Part shown: positions 42,566-54,281 of the stretch, in pieces | Layout of the letters: each line of letters starts with the position of its first letter | Position numbering within the stretch: position 1 is the stretch's first letter | Assembly (NCBI GenBank): GCA_958296195.1 | Contig: OY282455.1 | Location: 3,955,809-4,019,808, forward strand | Reading direction: 5' to 3' | Length of the DNA: 64,000 nucleotides | From: an uncultured Pseudomonadales bacterium | Lineage (GTDB): Bacteria > Pseudomonadota > Gammaproteobacteria > Pseudomonadales > Azotimanducaceae | Position numbers and translations under genes: made by a program | The notes under the pieces: model-generated | What the model was told of the DNA's origin: nothing | Databases searched by the model: none | What the model saw: the letters and a program-made list of their open reading frames with translations, nothing else

Positions 42566-44563
42566 CTACCCCCTGCTGCTCGCCGGACCGAACCCCAACG
42601 CCTTGAGGTTTTTCGCGATGGCCGCATCCAGCCGCCGCGCCTCGGCCCGTTGCTCGCGCCACTCGGCGGCGAGTCGCGTCATTTTATCTTGAAACGGCTC
42701 GTCGTCTTCGGGTTGCGGCGCCACGCCGACGTAGCGGCCTGGCGTCAGAACGTGGTCGTGGGCGCGGATGTCGTCCAAGGTCGCGCTCCTGCAAAAGCCC
42801 GGCACGTCTTGATATGGCATCTTCCGGCCCTGTGCCCGCCACGCATGGTAGGTGTCGGCGATGCGGGCGATGTCCTCGTCCGATAGTTCGCGGTGGGTGC
42901 GATCCACCATCCGGCCTTCGTTGCGGGCGTCGATGAACAGCACCTCGCCGCGCCGGTCGCGGAACTTGCCGTTGGCGCGATCGCGGGCAAGGAACCACAG
43001 GCACACCGGAATCTGCGTGTAGTAGAAGAGCTGGCCGGGCAGCGCGATCATGCAATCCACTAGGTTCGCTTCGACGAGGTTCTTGCGAATCTCGCCTTCG
43101 CCGGACGCTTGGGACGACATCGAGCCGTTCGCCAGCACGAAGCCGGCGACACCGGCGGGTGCGAGGTGATGCACTATGTGCTGCACCCACGCGAAGTTGG
43201 CGTTGCCTTTCGGCGGTACGCCATAGGCCCAGCGTTTGTCGTCGGCTAGCTGGTCGCCGCCCCAGTTGGAGATGTTGAACGGCGGGTTAGCGAGGATGAA
43301 GTCCGCCCTCAGGTCCGCATGGCGATCATTGTGAAAGGTGTCACCCTCGGCGATTTGGCCGTCTATGCCGCGAATAGCAAGGTTCATCTTCGCCAACCGC
43401 CAAGTGGTATGGTTGGACTCTTGCCCGTAGATGGAAACATGGTGGGTCGCCTGCTTGCGGCCGTTACCCGTCGCGTGGGCGTCGATGAACGCCATGGATT
43501 GCACGAACATGCCAGCGGAGCCGCAGCAAGGGTCATAAACCCGCCCCTCGTAGGGTTCCAGCATCTCCACTAGCAGCTTCACAACGCAGCCCGCGGTGTA
43601 AAACTCGCCGGCCCCTCTGCCTTCGGCGCTGGCGAATTGCGCCAAGAAGTACTCATAAACGCGACCCAGCACGTCTCGGGAACGGGCGTCCGCATCGCCC
43701 ACTTGGATGTTGCTGACCAGATCGATCAGCTGGCCGAGGCGACGCTTGTCGAGTGCCGGACGTGCGTAGTCCTTCGGCAGCACGTCGCGCAGGCTTTGGT
43801 TGTCGCGCTCGATGGCCACCATCGCATCGTCCACGGCCTTCCCGATCTTCGGTTGTTTGGCAAGAGCCTGCAGGTGGCGCCAACGCGCTTTCGGTGGCAC
43901 CCAGAACACGTTGGCGCCAATGTAGAAGTCGGGGTCTTCGGGATCTGCGCCCTCGTCGCGCTCAGCCTCCAGTTGCGCATGGCGCTCCTCGAAAGCGTCC
44001 GAGATGTACTTCAGGAAGATGATGCCGAGGACAACGTGCTTGTATTCCGCCGCGTCCATGTTGCCGCGCAGCGCGTTGGCGGCGGCCCAGAGCTCGGTCT
44101 CGTAGCCGGTTGTGACGCCGTTGGCGCTGCCTGGCGTGGTTGAGCGAGCCGTGCCTCTTGGTGGTTGATTGGCCTCGGCTTTGCTATTGGCCTGTGCCGG
44201 TGTCCTCGTGCGCCTCCGCATAGCTGCCGCAGCAGTCGTGGCAGCCTGGGGCTTGTGCGATTCGCCGGGTTCGGCGTGTCCTAGCAGCCGTTCCATCAAT
44301 GCCTGCTTGCGCCCGGTGGGGGACAGCCCCTGAAGTTCACAGACACGCCTCACGTCAGCCACGCGAAGGTTGGCGAGGAGGACCGCTGGGTTTGCGCGAT
44401 GGGATTGGGATAGGCGCGATCGCATCGCTCTGACGCTGCGCCTGTCCACGTTGTCTAGGTCGAACAAGTCAACAGCGGCCTTCAGTGCCTCCCGGTTCAT
44501 CACCTCCAGAATCGCGTGCTTGACCTTCACGCCTGCGGCTCCCTGTTGCTTCAACAGCGTCAT
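42566..44563 (-). CDS. hsdM: Type I DNA methyltransferase M subunit with N-terminal SAP-like domain
   Basis: HsdM methylates adenine in the type I site together with HsdS. The N6-adenine motifs are clear: [16 protein letters not shown] (AdoMet site) and [13 protein letters not shown] (NPPF). The N-terminal helical domain starts [20 protein letters not shown]. Ahead of it are about 150 extra residues, with [20 protein letters not shown] then [10 protein letters not shown], which fits a SAP DNA-binding motif, and a low-complexity linker. The open frame starts at 44647, but a palindromic operator lies at 44618-44632, so the ATG at 44563 ([11 protein letters not shown]) is preferred. It leads the operon that runs to 30048. 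The C-terminal tail [16 protein letters not shown] recurs as a fossil at the end of the methylase at 30811. Confidence 0.92.
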   Translation of the reverse strand: MTLLKQQGAAGVKVKHAILEVMNREALKAAVDLFDLDNVDRRSVRAMRSRLSQSHRANPAVLLANLRVADVRRVCELQGLSPTGRKQALMERLLGHAEPGESHKPQAATTAAAAMRRRTRTPAQANSKAEANQPPRGTARSTTPGSANGVTTGYETELWAAANALRGNMDAAEYKHVVLGIIFLKYISDAFEERHAQLEAERDEGADPEDPDFYIGANVFWVPPKARWRHLQALAKQPKIGKAVDDAMVAIERDNQSLRDVLPKDYARPALDKRRLGQLIDLVSNIQVGDADARSRDVLGRVYEYFLAQFASAEGRGAGEFYTAGCVVKLLVEMLEPYEGRVYDPCCGSAGMFVQSMAFIDAHATGNGRKQATHHVSIYGQESNHTTWRLAKMNLAIRGIDGQIAEGDTFHNDRHADLRADFILANPPFNISNWGGDQLADDKRWAYGVPPKGNANFAWVQHIVHHLAPAGVAGFVLANGSMSSQASGEGEIRKNLVEANLVDCMIALPGQLFYYTQIPVCLWFLARDRANGKFRDRRGEVLFIDARNEGRMVDRTHRELSDEDIARIADTYHAWRAQGRKMPYQDVPGFCRSATLDDIRAHDHVLTPGRYVGVAPQPEDDEPFQDKMTRLAAEWREQRAEARRLDAAIAKNLKALGFGPASSRG

Positions 44564-44617
44564 AGCGGTCAGACGGAGATCCTGACCTCGCCAACGCACC
44601 CTAGTTAGTGTAGTTGG

Positions 44618-44632
44618 ACAGTACAATACTGT
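44618..44632 (-). promoter_or_regulatory. Palindrome upstream of hsdM
   Basis: ACAGTA-caa-TACTGT, a perfect 6-bp inverted repeat with a 3-nt spacer, lies 55 bp before the hsdM ATG in the only intergenic space that can hold the operon promoter. It looks like a repressor site. No dedicated regulator gene is seen in the operon. Confidence 0.5.
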
Positions 44633-44710
44633 ACGCCCGTGCAGCACCGCCTTGAACCCGACCTCGAGGGTTGTCCTAGAGTGACTACGGCAGTTTGGAT
44701 GTTAAGTGAG

Positions 44711-45940
44711 TCAAGTCCGGTATTCGGCGTTGATGCGGATGTATTCGTGGGAGAGGTCGCTGGTCCAGACGGTTTCTTGGCAGGGGCCGCGGCCTAGATC
44801 GACTTGGATGGCGAACTCCGGCTGGGCCATCACCGCCGCTGCCGCCGCTTCGTCGTAGCTAGGCGCTAATAGGCCGGCCTGCGCCACCGGCACCTCGTCC
44901 AGTTTGACGGATACTCCCGCTGGGTCCAGGTCGGCGATGCCAGCGCGGCCTATGGCCATGCAGAAGCGGCCCCAATTGGGGTCCCCGGCGAATGCTGCGG
45001 TTTTGACCAAGGGGGATTCGGCCAAAGCGTAGGCGACCTGCAGGCACTCGGCTTCGCTGGCGCCGCCGGCCACCCGGACGGTGACGAACTTGGTGGCGCC
45101 TTCGGCGTCCCGGATGATGCGTTGGGCCAGTTCGGCGGCGACCTTGGAAAGGCCATCCAGCAGAGCGTCGAAGGTCGGCCCCGGCCCGTCTATTATCGGG
45201 TGGTTGGCCTTGCCGGTGGCGCAGACCACGAAGGCGTCATTGGTGGAGGTGTCCCCATCCACGGTGATGCGGTTGAAGGAGCGGGCCGTAGCGCGGCGGG
45301 CCAGCTCTGCCAAGGCGGGTTGCCGCACTTTCGCATCGCAGCAGACGAAGGCCAGCATGGTGGCCATGTCCGGTTTGATCATGCCGGCGCCCTTGGCGAT
45401 GCCGGTGATGGTGACCGGTGCTCCCGCCACTTGAATGCGTTCGCTCACCGCCTTGGGAGCGGTGTCGGTGGTCATGATGGCTCCGGCCGCTGCCGCCCAG
45501 CCCTCGGCGGAGCGGGCCGCGGCGGCGGCGATGGCCTCGCTCATGGCGGCCACCGGGAGTCTTTCCCCAATCACGCCCGTGGAGAAGGGCAGCACTTGCT
45601 CGGCGGCAATGCCGTTTCCGCAGCACTCCGCGGCCCGGCGGCAGAGCGCCTCGGCATCCTCGAAACCGCGTTGGCCAGTGGCGGCGTTGGCGTTGCCGCT
45701 GTTGATGAGCAAAAGCCTAGGGTTGCCGGACTGAATCCGAGCTTCGGCCAAGGCCACCGGCGGCGCCCGAAAGCGATTCTGGGTGAAGACGCCGGCGACG
45801 GTTGAACCCTCCGCCAGTTCGATGATCGCCAAGTCGTCCCGCCGCCGCTGCTTGATGCCGGCACAAGCCGTACACAAGCGAACGCCAGAAACGGGGAGAA
45901 GCTCCCCCAAGGTCGGCAAGTTAACGGCCACTAACGACAA
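44711..45940 (-). CDS. argJ: Bifunctional glutamate N-acetyltransferase / ornithine acetyltransferase
   Basis: ArgJ moves the acetyl group from N-acetylornithine to glutamate in the cyclic arginine pathway. The precursor cuts itself before the Thr in VDGDTSTNDAFVV, which becomes the nucleophile. Other family marks: CTACAGIKQRRRDDLAIIEL, NSGNANAATGQRG, VLPFSTGVIGE, AKGAGMIKPDMATMLAF and [17 protein letters not shown]; it ends SHEYIRINAEYRT, the usual terminus. Length 409. Whether it also uses acetyl-CoA cannot be judged. Its last 400 bp is repeated at 26987-27388. The 290 bp downstream of secA and upstream of argJ holds no gene I can see. Confidence 0.96.
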   Translation of the reverse strand: MSLVAVNLPTLGELLPVSGVRLCTACAGIKQRRRDDLAIIELAEGSTVAGVFTQNRFRAPPVALAEARIQSGNPRLLLINSGNANAATGQRGFEDAEALCRRAAECCGNGIAAEQVLPFSTGVIGERLPVAAMSEAIAAAAARSAEGWAAAAGAIMTTDTAPKAVSERIQVAGAPVTITGIAKGAGMIKPDMATMLAFVCCDAKVRQPALAELARRATARSFNRITVDGDTSTNDAFVVCATGKANHPIIDGPGPTFDALLDGLSKVAAELAQRIIRDAEGATKFVTVRVAGGASEAECLQVAYALAESPLVKTAAFAGDPNWGRFCMAIGRAGIADLDPAGVSVKLDEVPVAQAGLLAPSYDEAAAAAVMAQPEFAIQVDLGRGPCQETVWTSDLSHEYIRINAEYRT

Positions 45941-46229
45941 CCCTCCGTGGAGACCAACTGCGCGGTTGCCAATGGTGCGCCAACCATCGTGGGGACAACG
46001 TGGATGAACGCGGGCGGTAGCCGCCTGTCAGTGATCACCTCGTTGAAGATGGGAAAATCGGTATCCGATCTTTGCACCCAAGCTCCCTTGTGAATTCCTA
46101 GGCACTGTTGCCACCGGACAAAACGTTGGCCTTTAGTGTCTGTTCCCCGCCCGACTTCTAGCCACCTGTTGCGGGCTTGATTCGCCACTTGGATTTCAGT
46201 CCTTTTGCAGGAAGAGCGCGTTGTTCCCG

Positions 46230-48980
<2,751 letters not shown>

Positions 48981-49122
48981 GGCGGCGGCTCCGAATTGCG
49001 GAAGTTCGTTTCGACTTTAGACGGACGGGCGGCTATCTTACTCGGAATGACACCGCATCAGGAACGGGCGCCCCCCCGTTCCGGCGCGAACGCCAGGGCG
49101 CCGTGCGAGGCGCAACGCCGAC

Positions 49123-49431
49123 ATGCCCAGAAAGAAGATTGACGAGCTGCTGCAGGAGCGCCACGACCGGCGCACACCCCTGCAGCGGCTTTTGAACCGG
49201 GCAACGGACCAAGCGGCCTGGACTGCCGAATTGCGCGCCGTTCTGCCGGAAAACCTACGCCACGCCTGTCAAGTTAGGAGCTTTCGCGGCACCGTCCTGA
49301 TCGTTGTCTGCCTGGACAGCGCCACGGCGACGCGCTTGCGCCTGCTCGGCCCGGAACTTACCGAACGGCTCCGGGCCTTGCCCCACTTCAGCCAGATCGA
49401 GGGAATCAGGGCAAAAGTGTCGCCATACTAG
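49123..49431 (+). CDS. dciA: DciA-like DUF721 protein
   Basis: A 102-residue protein with the DUF721 layout: KKIDELLQERHDRRTPLQRL, then a core strand-rich part (LRHACQVRSFRGTVLIVVCL, DSATATRLRLLGPELTERLR). DciA-type proteins help load the replicative helicase DnaB in bacteria that lack DnaC. In many gammaproteobacteria the gene lies between lpxC and secA; here it faces secA divergently and lpxC is absent. The short length fits the N-terminal KH-like domain only. Confidence 0.85.
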   Translation: MPRKKIDELLQERHDRRTPLQRLLNRATDQAAWTAELRAVLPENLRHACQVRSFRGTVLIVVCLDSATATRLRLLGPELTERLRALPHFSQIEGIRAKVSPY

Positions 49432-49486
49432 CAATCCGCTCGCCGCCCCCCGAATTGACCACTTTGGTGGAAGTGCCCCTTGTCCC

Positions 49487-50803
49487 TTAATCTACTTGGC
49501 GGCGCAGGAAGGTCGGCACGTCCAGAAAGTCGATGTCGCCGGCGGGCGTTGACAGCGGATCAACGGCCGGAGCGGCCGACTGGGCTCGGAACGCATCGCC
49601 GCGCCGCCGCCAAGTCGGATCTTCAAAGTCCGGGTAGTTGGGCTCCCCCTCAAGGGAGGTGTTGTCAACCGCGATGCTTGGCGGCCTTAGCGACTTGCCC
49701 AGGCCGGTGGCGACGATAGTGACCTTGAGCTCGTCCCCCATCTCCGGATCCAAGATCCAGCCGCGGATGATTTCAGCATGGTCCGACGCGCATTCGCGCA
49801 CCCTGGCCAGAATCTCCTGAAATTCAGGCATGGTCATCGATGGCCCGGTGGTGACGTTGACCAAAATCCCCTGGGCGCCGTTAATGTCCACCCCATCCAG
49901 CAGCGGGCAGGATATGGCGGCTTCGGTGGCCTCCCGGGCGCGTTCCTCGCCGGACGCTTGGCCGCTGCCCATCATTGCCAAGCCCTTGGCGCTCATGACC
50001 GTCTTGACGTCCGCGAAGTCCGTGTTGATCCGGCCCGGCCGCAAAATGACGTCGGCTATGCCCTCCACGGCGCCGTACAACACATCGTCAGCGGCCGCAA
50101 AGGCGTCCAGCACGGTGCATTTCTCCGGGCTGATGGCCACCAGCTTCTCGTTGGAGATGACGATCATGGAGTCAACTTGGAGCTTAAGTGCGGCCAAGCC
50201 GGCCTCCGCTGCAGCGTCGCGGCCCTCCGCTTCAAACGGTTTGGTCACCACGGCGACCGTGAGAATGCCCTTCTCCTTAGCCAGCCGCGCCACCACTGGC
50301 GCCGCGCCCGTGCCGGTGCCGCCGCCCATGCCGGCGGCGATGAACACCATGTGGGCGCCTTCCAGAATTTCACTGATCTGACCGGCGTCCTCCAGGGCGG
50401 CGTTCTCGCCGATCTTGGGTTTGGCGCCGGCGCCCAGGCCTCCGGTGATCTTGTCGCCGATGGTCAGCTTGGTGCCAATGCTGAGCTCGGACACCGCCTG
50501 CTCATCGGTGTTCATGGCGACGAACTCCACGCCGTAAAGCTGTTTGTTCATCATGTGCTGAACGGCGTTGCAGCCGCCGCCGCCCACTCCGATCACCTTG
50601 ATGACCGCACGGCGGTTATCCTCTTCGATCAAAAATTTTGGCGGTGCCCCGGCCGGCTGTTCATTCGCTTCGCCAACCGGCGCCGTCGGTTCGTTCGGCT
50701 GAACTTCGGCCTGGCCATCCCTCGGCAGCGACGCCGCCTGTGCGTTCGATTCATAGCCGGTTGGCCGGCTCGTCTGGAAGTCGTTCTGCTCATGTGCAGT
50801 CAT
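49487..50803 (-). CDS. ftsZ: Cell division protein FtsZ
   Basis: FtsZ is the tubulin-like GTPase that forms the division ring. The ATG at 50803 has GGAG 7 nt upstream and follows ftsA by 13 bp; a longer open frame into ftsA is rejected. The GTP-binding signature GMGGGTGTGAAPVVA, the start of the domain VIKVIGVGGGGCNAVQHM and the synergy-loop region are intact. The C-terminal tail ends DIDFLDVPTFLRRQVD, the FtsA/ZipA-binding peptide. Unusual is about 60 polar residues before the GTPase domain (E. coli has about 12), giving 438 residues. Confidence 0.97.
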   Translation of the reverse strand: MTAHEQNDFQTSRPTGYESNAQAASLPRDGQAEVQPNEPTAPVGEANEQPAGAPPKFLIEEDNRRAVIKVIGVGGGGCNAVQHMMNKQLYGVEFVAMNTDEQAVSELSIGTKLTIGDKITGGLGAGAKPKIGENAALEDAGQISEILEGAHMVFIAAGMGGGTGTGAAPVVARLAKEKGILTVAVVTKPFEAEGRDAAAEAGLAALKLQVDSMIVISNEKLVAISPEKCTVLDAFAAADDVLYGAVEGIADVILRPGRINTDFADVKTVMSAKGLAMMGSGQASGEERAREATEAAISCPLLDGVDINGAQGILVNVTTGPSMTMPEFQEILARVRECASDHAEIIRGWILDPEMGDELKVTIVATGLGKSLRPPSIAVDNTSLEGEPNYPDFEDPTWRRRGDAFRAQSAAPAVDPLSTPAGDIDFLDVPTFLRRQVD

Positions 50804-50816
50804 CTGCCATCTCCAA

Positions 50817-52088
50817 TTAAAAGTTGTTGCCCATCCATTGCCTGAGCCCCTGTAACCAGCTTCTCCAGCCGCTGCGGGTGGCTGGGCGTTCACCCGCTTT
50901 CTGCTCGTGTTCCTTGCCAAAGAGCATCAAACCCACCCCGGTCGAATGAATCGGGTTGCGCACGATGTCCTTAAGCCCAACGACGTTCTTAGGCGCCCCT
51001 AGGCTGACCGGCAATTGGAATATCTCTTCGGCCAATTCGACAACGCCCTCCATCTTGGAAGCCCCACCCGTGAGGACGATGCCCGTAGCGATCAACTGTT
51101 CGAATCCACTGCGCCGAAGCTCGCCCTGAATCAAGCCAAAAAGCTCGTCATACCTTGGCCCCACCACCGCCGCCAAGTCTTGGCGTGGCAACCCCCGGGG
51201 CGGGCGGTCCCCGGCGCCTGGCACCTTGATCATTTCGTCTGGGCCGGCCAATTGGGTGAGGGCGCAGCCGTAACGAACCTTAATTTCCTCGGCGTTCTTG
51301 GTGGGCGTCCGCAGCGCCATAGCGATGTCGTTGGTCAACTGATCGCCGGCGATGGGAATGACTGCGGTATGGCGAATGGCGCCCTTGGCGAAGACTGCAA
51401 TGTCCGAAGTGCCGCCACCGATATCGACTAGGCAAACGCCGAGTTCGCGCTCGTCATCCGTAAGCACCGAATAGCTGGACGCCAACTGCTCCAGAATGAC
51501 GCCGTTGACCTTGAGGCCGCAGCGTTCGATGCACTTCTCGATGTTCTGCAGCGCGTTGGCCGAGCAACTGACGAGATGAACCTTGGCCTCCAAACGCACT
51601 CCGGACATGCCTCGAGGATCGCGCACGCCGTCTTGGTGATCGATGATGTACTCCTGCTCCAGCACATGCAGCATCTTCTGATCGGCGGGAATGGCCATGG
51701 CTTCCGCAGCGTTGATGACCCGCTCCACGTCGTGGTCCAACACCTCCCTGTCCGGCACCGCAACCACGCCGTGGGAGTTGGTGCTGTTGACGTGGCTGCC
51801 GGCAATGCCGGCATAGACCGACTTGATGTTGCAGCCGGCCATCAGCTCGGCCTCCTCAACGGCCCGCTGAATGGATTGCACCGTTGACTCGATGTTCACC
51901 ACCACGCCTTTGCGCAGGCCGCGGGAGGGATGGGTGCCGATGCCCTTGATCTCCAGCTCATTGCGCTCAGTGACTTCGCCCACGATGGCGGCCACCTTGT
52001 TGGTGCCGATGTCGAGGCCCACGATCATGCGCCCTGTTTCGTTATCCGAGGTCATTTGCTGTCTTGCGTCCTCAGTGTCTCGTCTCAT
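50817..52088 (-). CDS. ftsA: Cell division protein FtsA
   Basis: FtsA is the actin-like protein that anchors FtsZ to the membrane. Seen: VGLDIGTNKVAAIVGEV (phosphate 1), LGVCLVDIGGGTSDIAVF (phosphate 2), GIVLTGGASKMEGVVELAEE (adenosine motif), and the C-terminal amphipathic tail SWLQGLRQWMGNNF that binds membrane. The ATG at 52088 overlaps the ftsQ stop (ATGA). An ATG at 52055 (MTSDNETGRMIVGL) is also possible and closer to homologues in length. Confidence 0.96.
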   Translation of the reverse strand: MRRDTEDARQQMTSDNETGRMIVGLDIGTNKVAAIVGEVTERNELEIKGIGTHPSRGLRKGVVVNIESTVQSIQRAVEEAELMAGCNIKSVYAGIAGSHVNSTNSHGVVAVPDREVLDHDVERVINAAEAMAIPADQKMLHVLEQEYIIDHQDGVRDPRGMSGVRLEAKVHLVSCSANALQNIEKCIERCGLKVNGVILEQLASSYSVLTDDERELGVCLVDIGGGTSDIAVFAKGAIRHTAVIPIAGDQLTNDIAMALRTPTKNAEEIKVRYGCALTQLAGPDEMIKVPGAGDRPPRGLPRQDLAAVVGPRYDELFGLIQGELRRSGFEQLIATGIVLTGGASKMEGVVELAEEIFQLPVSLGAPKNVVGLKDIVRNPIHSTGVGLMLFGKEHEQKAGERPATRSGWRSWLQGLRQWMGNNF

Positions 52089-52861
52089 CGCTCCGCGAGC
52101 AGGTCCAGGTCCGCCCAGCGAACGGCGGCCCCATTGGCGTAGCGCATGTCCAGATAGAGCAGCGGGCCCTCGCTGGTCTGCAGCAGATGCCGATAGAGCA
52201 ACAGAAAGCGATGCATGCGGTCATGCAGGTTTTCCGCACCCAATGCGGCCTGCACGCCGTTGACCAACTCCACCCGCCATTCGCCTAGCGCATTCTCGGT
52301 GAGCGAACCGATCCGCAGTCGATCCTCCTCCACGGATTGCGCCAAGGAGGGCCCAGAGGGCTCTCCCGCAGCGATGAAGCCTGCTGTCGGAGCCTCCTTG
52401 GGGAACTCCTTCGCGTCCAAAATGCCCTGCAGGTAGCGCAACACCGCCAGAGCCTCCTGTGGGCCGGAAACGGCGCAGTCGAGATAGGGCACCGCCGTGG
52501 TTGCGTCCGGGGTTTTGACCACTTCGCCGGCGGAGGACAGATAGCCCTTGTCCGCCCACTGCGCCACCACCGCCTCCCTTTCGATGTACACGGAAATGCG
52601 ATCGGGCCAGATCCGGCGAATGCTGACGTTGCGCGGCCAGGACAGGGCCAAGATCCCTTCGCGGAGTGCATTGAGGTTCACGGACAACAGGCGCGCCGGC
52701 ATCCATTCGGAAATTCGCGCCCGCACCTCCCGCACTTCTCCCGGCGCCAGTTCGCCGAGCACATCCACGACCCGCAACGGCCGGTCCAGGAACAGGTAGC
52801 CGATGACCGCGGCCAACCCCAAGCCAAGCAGAGCCACTGCCATCGTCAACCTACGCAGCAT
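52085..52861 (-). CDS. ftsQ: Cell division protein FtsQ
   Basis: A bitopic divisome protein. From the ATG at 52861 (MLRRLTMAVALLGLGLAAVI) there is one membrane segment, then the POTRA domain (DRPLRVVDVLGELAPGEVRE, VRARISEWMPARLLSVNLNA), then the FtsQ/DivIB beta domain (WPDRISVYIEREAVVAQWAD). This start gives 258 residues, overlaps murC by 11 bp and discards a nonsense leader to 52981. It is less conserved than its neighbours, as usual for FtsQ. In related clusters murB and ddl separate murC from ftsQ; here they are missing. Confidence 0.9.
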   Translation of the reverse strand: MLRRLTMAVALLGLGLAAVIGYLFLDRPLRVVDVLGELAPGEVREVRARISEWMPARLLSVNLNALREGILALSWPRNVSIRRIWPDRISVYIEREAVVAQWADKGYLSSAGEVVKTPDATTAVPYLDCAVSGPQEALAVLRYLQGILDAKEFPKEAPTAGFIAAGEPSGPSLAQSVEEDRLRIGSLTENALGEWRVELVNGVQAALGAENLHDRMHRFLLLYRHLLQTSEGPLLYLDMRYANGAAVRWADLDLLAER

Positions 52862-54281
52862 GGGCGCCTCGCAGTCCCTTGGAGACTTCACTGACGTTGC
52901 CGGCGCCTTGCACCAACAAGACGTCGCCATCCGCAACGATGCTCGGCAGCTTCTTAAGCGCTTCGTCCGGGCTGCTTGCAAACACCGGCGGCGGCGCTCC
53001 AGCGGCTTGGATGCTGCGGCACAGCGCCGCTCCGTCCGCCCCGTTTATGGGTGCCTCGCCGGCCGGGTACACCTCCATCAAGACGAGCCGATCGACCTCC
53101 GCAAGAACCCGCACAAAGGCGTCATAGAGTTCCCGGGTGCGGCTGAACCGATGCGGCTGATAGGCCATCAGGAATCGGCGCTCCGGCCAGATTTGCCGGG
53201 CGGCGCGCAACACCGCCCGGATTTCGGTGGGATGATGCCCGTAGTCGTCCACCAACGTGACTTTGCAGGCGCCGACGCGAACACCGTCAAAGATCTGAAA
53301 GCGGCGACCGACTCCGCCGAATTCCGCAAGTCCCTGCACAATGGCTTGGTCGCCGATGCCCTCGTGGGTGGCTGCGGCAATGGCCGCCAAGGCGTTCTGC
53401 ACATTATGGCGGCCCGGCGCCGCCAAGCTGACCTCCAGGGGAGGGCGCCCCTCCGGACGGGAAGTCCGAAAGCGCCAGCACCTGCCTTCAACCGCGACCT
53501 CCGAGACCGAGAAGTCGGCGTCTTTGGCAAAGCCGTAAGTCAGTATGGTCCGCGAGATTCTAGGCAGGAGCCGGCGCAGCACCGGATCATCCAAGCACAG
53601 GACCGCAACGCCGTAGAACGGCAGCCGGTGGACAAATTCGATGAAGGCGTCCTGCAAGCGCTCGAAATCGTGGCCGTAGGTGGCCATGTGATCCGAATCG
53701 ATGTTGGTGATGACCGCCAACATGGGCTGCAGACGCAAAAAGGAAGCGTCCGACTCATCGGCCTCGACGATGATCGCTTGGCCCATGCCCAAACGGGCGT
53801 GGGCGCCGGCGCTTTCCAACAAGCCGCCAATCACGAAGGTGGGGTCCAATCCCGCGGCTTGGTAAATGGCGGTCAGCAGGCTCGTGGTGGTCGTCTTGCC
53901 GTGAGTGCCGGCAATGGCGATGCCGTGCCGATAGCGCATGAGTTCGCCCAGCATCTCCGCCCGGGCAATCACGGGAATGCGCCGCTCATGTGCATCGACG
54001 ATCTCTGGGTTGCCGTTGTCGATGGCGCTGGACCGAACCACCACGTCCGCTCCCGCCACCTGCTCTGGAGCATGGCCTTTGAACACCTTAGCTCCCAAGG
54101 AGGCCAGCCGCGCCGTCACAGCCGACGGATGAAGGTCCGACCCCGACACCTCGTATCCTTGGTTGATAAGCACTTCGGCAATGCCCGACATGCCGGCCCC
54201 GCCAATGCCGACGAAGTGAATGCGTTGGACGCCCCCCATCTCCGGCGCCTTGAAGCCGGCCCCGCTGATGCCGCCGTTCAT
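52851..54281 (-). CDS. murC: UDP-N-acetylmuramate-L-alanine ligase
   Basis: MurC adds L-Ala to UDP-MurNAc, the first step of the stem peptide. The ATG at 54281 overlaps the ftsW stop (ATGA). The nucleotide motif is IAGTHGKTTTTSLL, preceded by the N-terminal Rossmann region HFVGIGGAGMSGIAEVLINQ and followed by VVEADESDASFL, NIDSDHMATY and LVDDYGHHPTEIRAVL. The order and 476 residues are standard. murG, which usually lies between ftsW and murC, is not there. Confidence 0.96.
   Translation of the reverse strand: MNGGISGAGFKAPEMGGVQRIHFVGIGGAGMSGIAEVLINQGYEVSGSDLHPSAVTARLASLGAKVFKGHAPEQVAGADVVVRSSAIDNGNPEIVDAHERRIPVIARAEMLGELMRYRHGIAIAGTHGKTTTTSLLTAIYQAAGLDPTFVIGGLLESAGAHARLGMGQAIIVEADESDASFLRLQPMLAVITNIDSDHMATYGHDFERLQDAFIEFVHRLPFYGVAVLCLDDPVLRRLLPRISRTILTYGFAKDADFSVSEVAVEGRCWRFRTSRPEGRPPLEVSLAAPGRHNVQNALAAIAAATHEGIGDQAIVQGLAEFGGVGRRFQIFDGVRVGACKVTLVDDYGHHPTEIRAVLRAARQIWPERRFLMAYQPHRFSRTRELYDAFVRVLAEVDRLVLMEVYPAGEAPINGADGAALCRSIQAAGAPPPVFASSPDEALKKLPSIVADGDVLLVQGAGNVSEVSKGLRGAHAA

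Larger units (their letters stand above)
26987..45110. mobile_element. Defence island flanked by direct repeats of argJ
   Basis: The 18-kb stretch lies between two same-orientation copies of the argJ 3' part. It contains an IS30 remnant, AbiEi/AbiEii, two HEPN-MNT modules, a type I restriction-modification set, a STAND NTPase and a methylase. No integrase is seen, so it may have arrived by homologous exchange, or the integrase may have been lost. Limits are inferred from the repeats. Confidence 0.6.
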
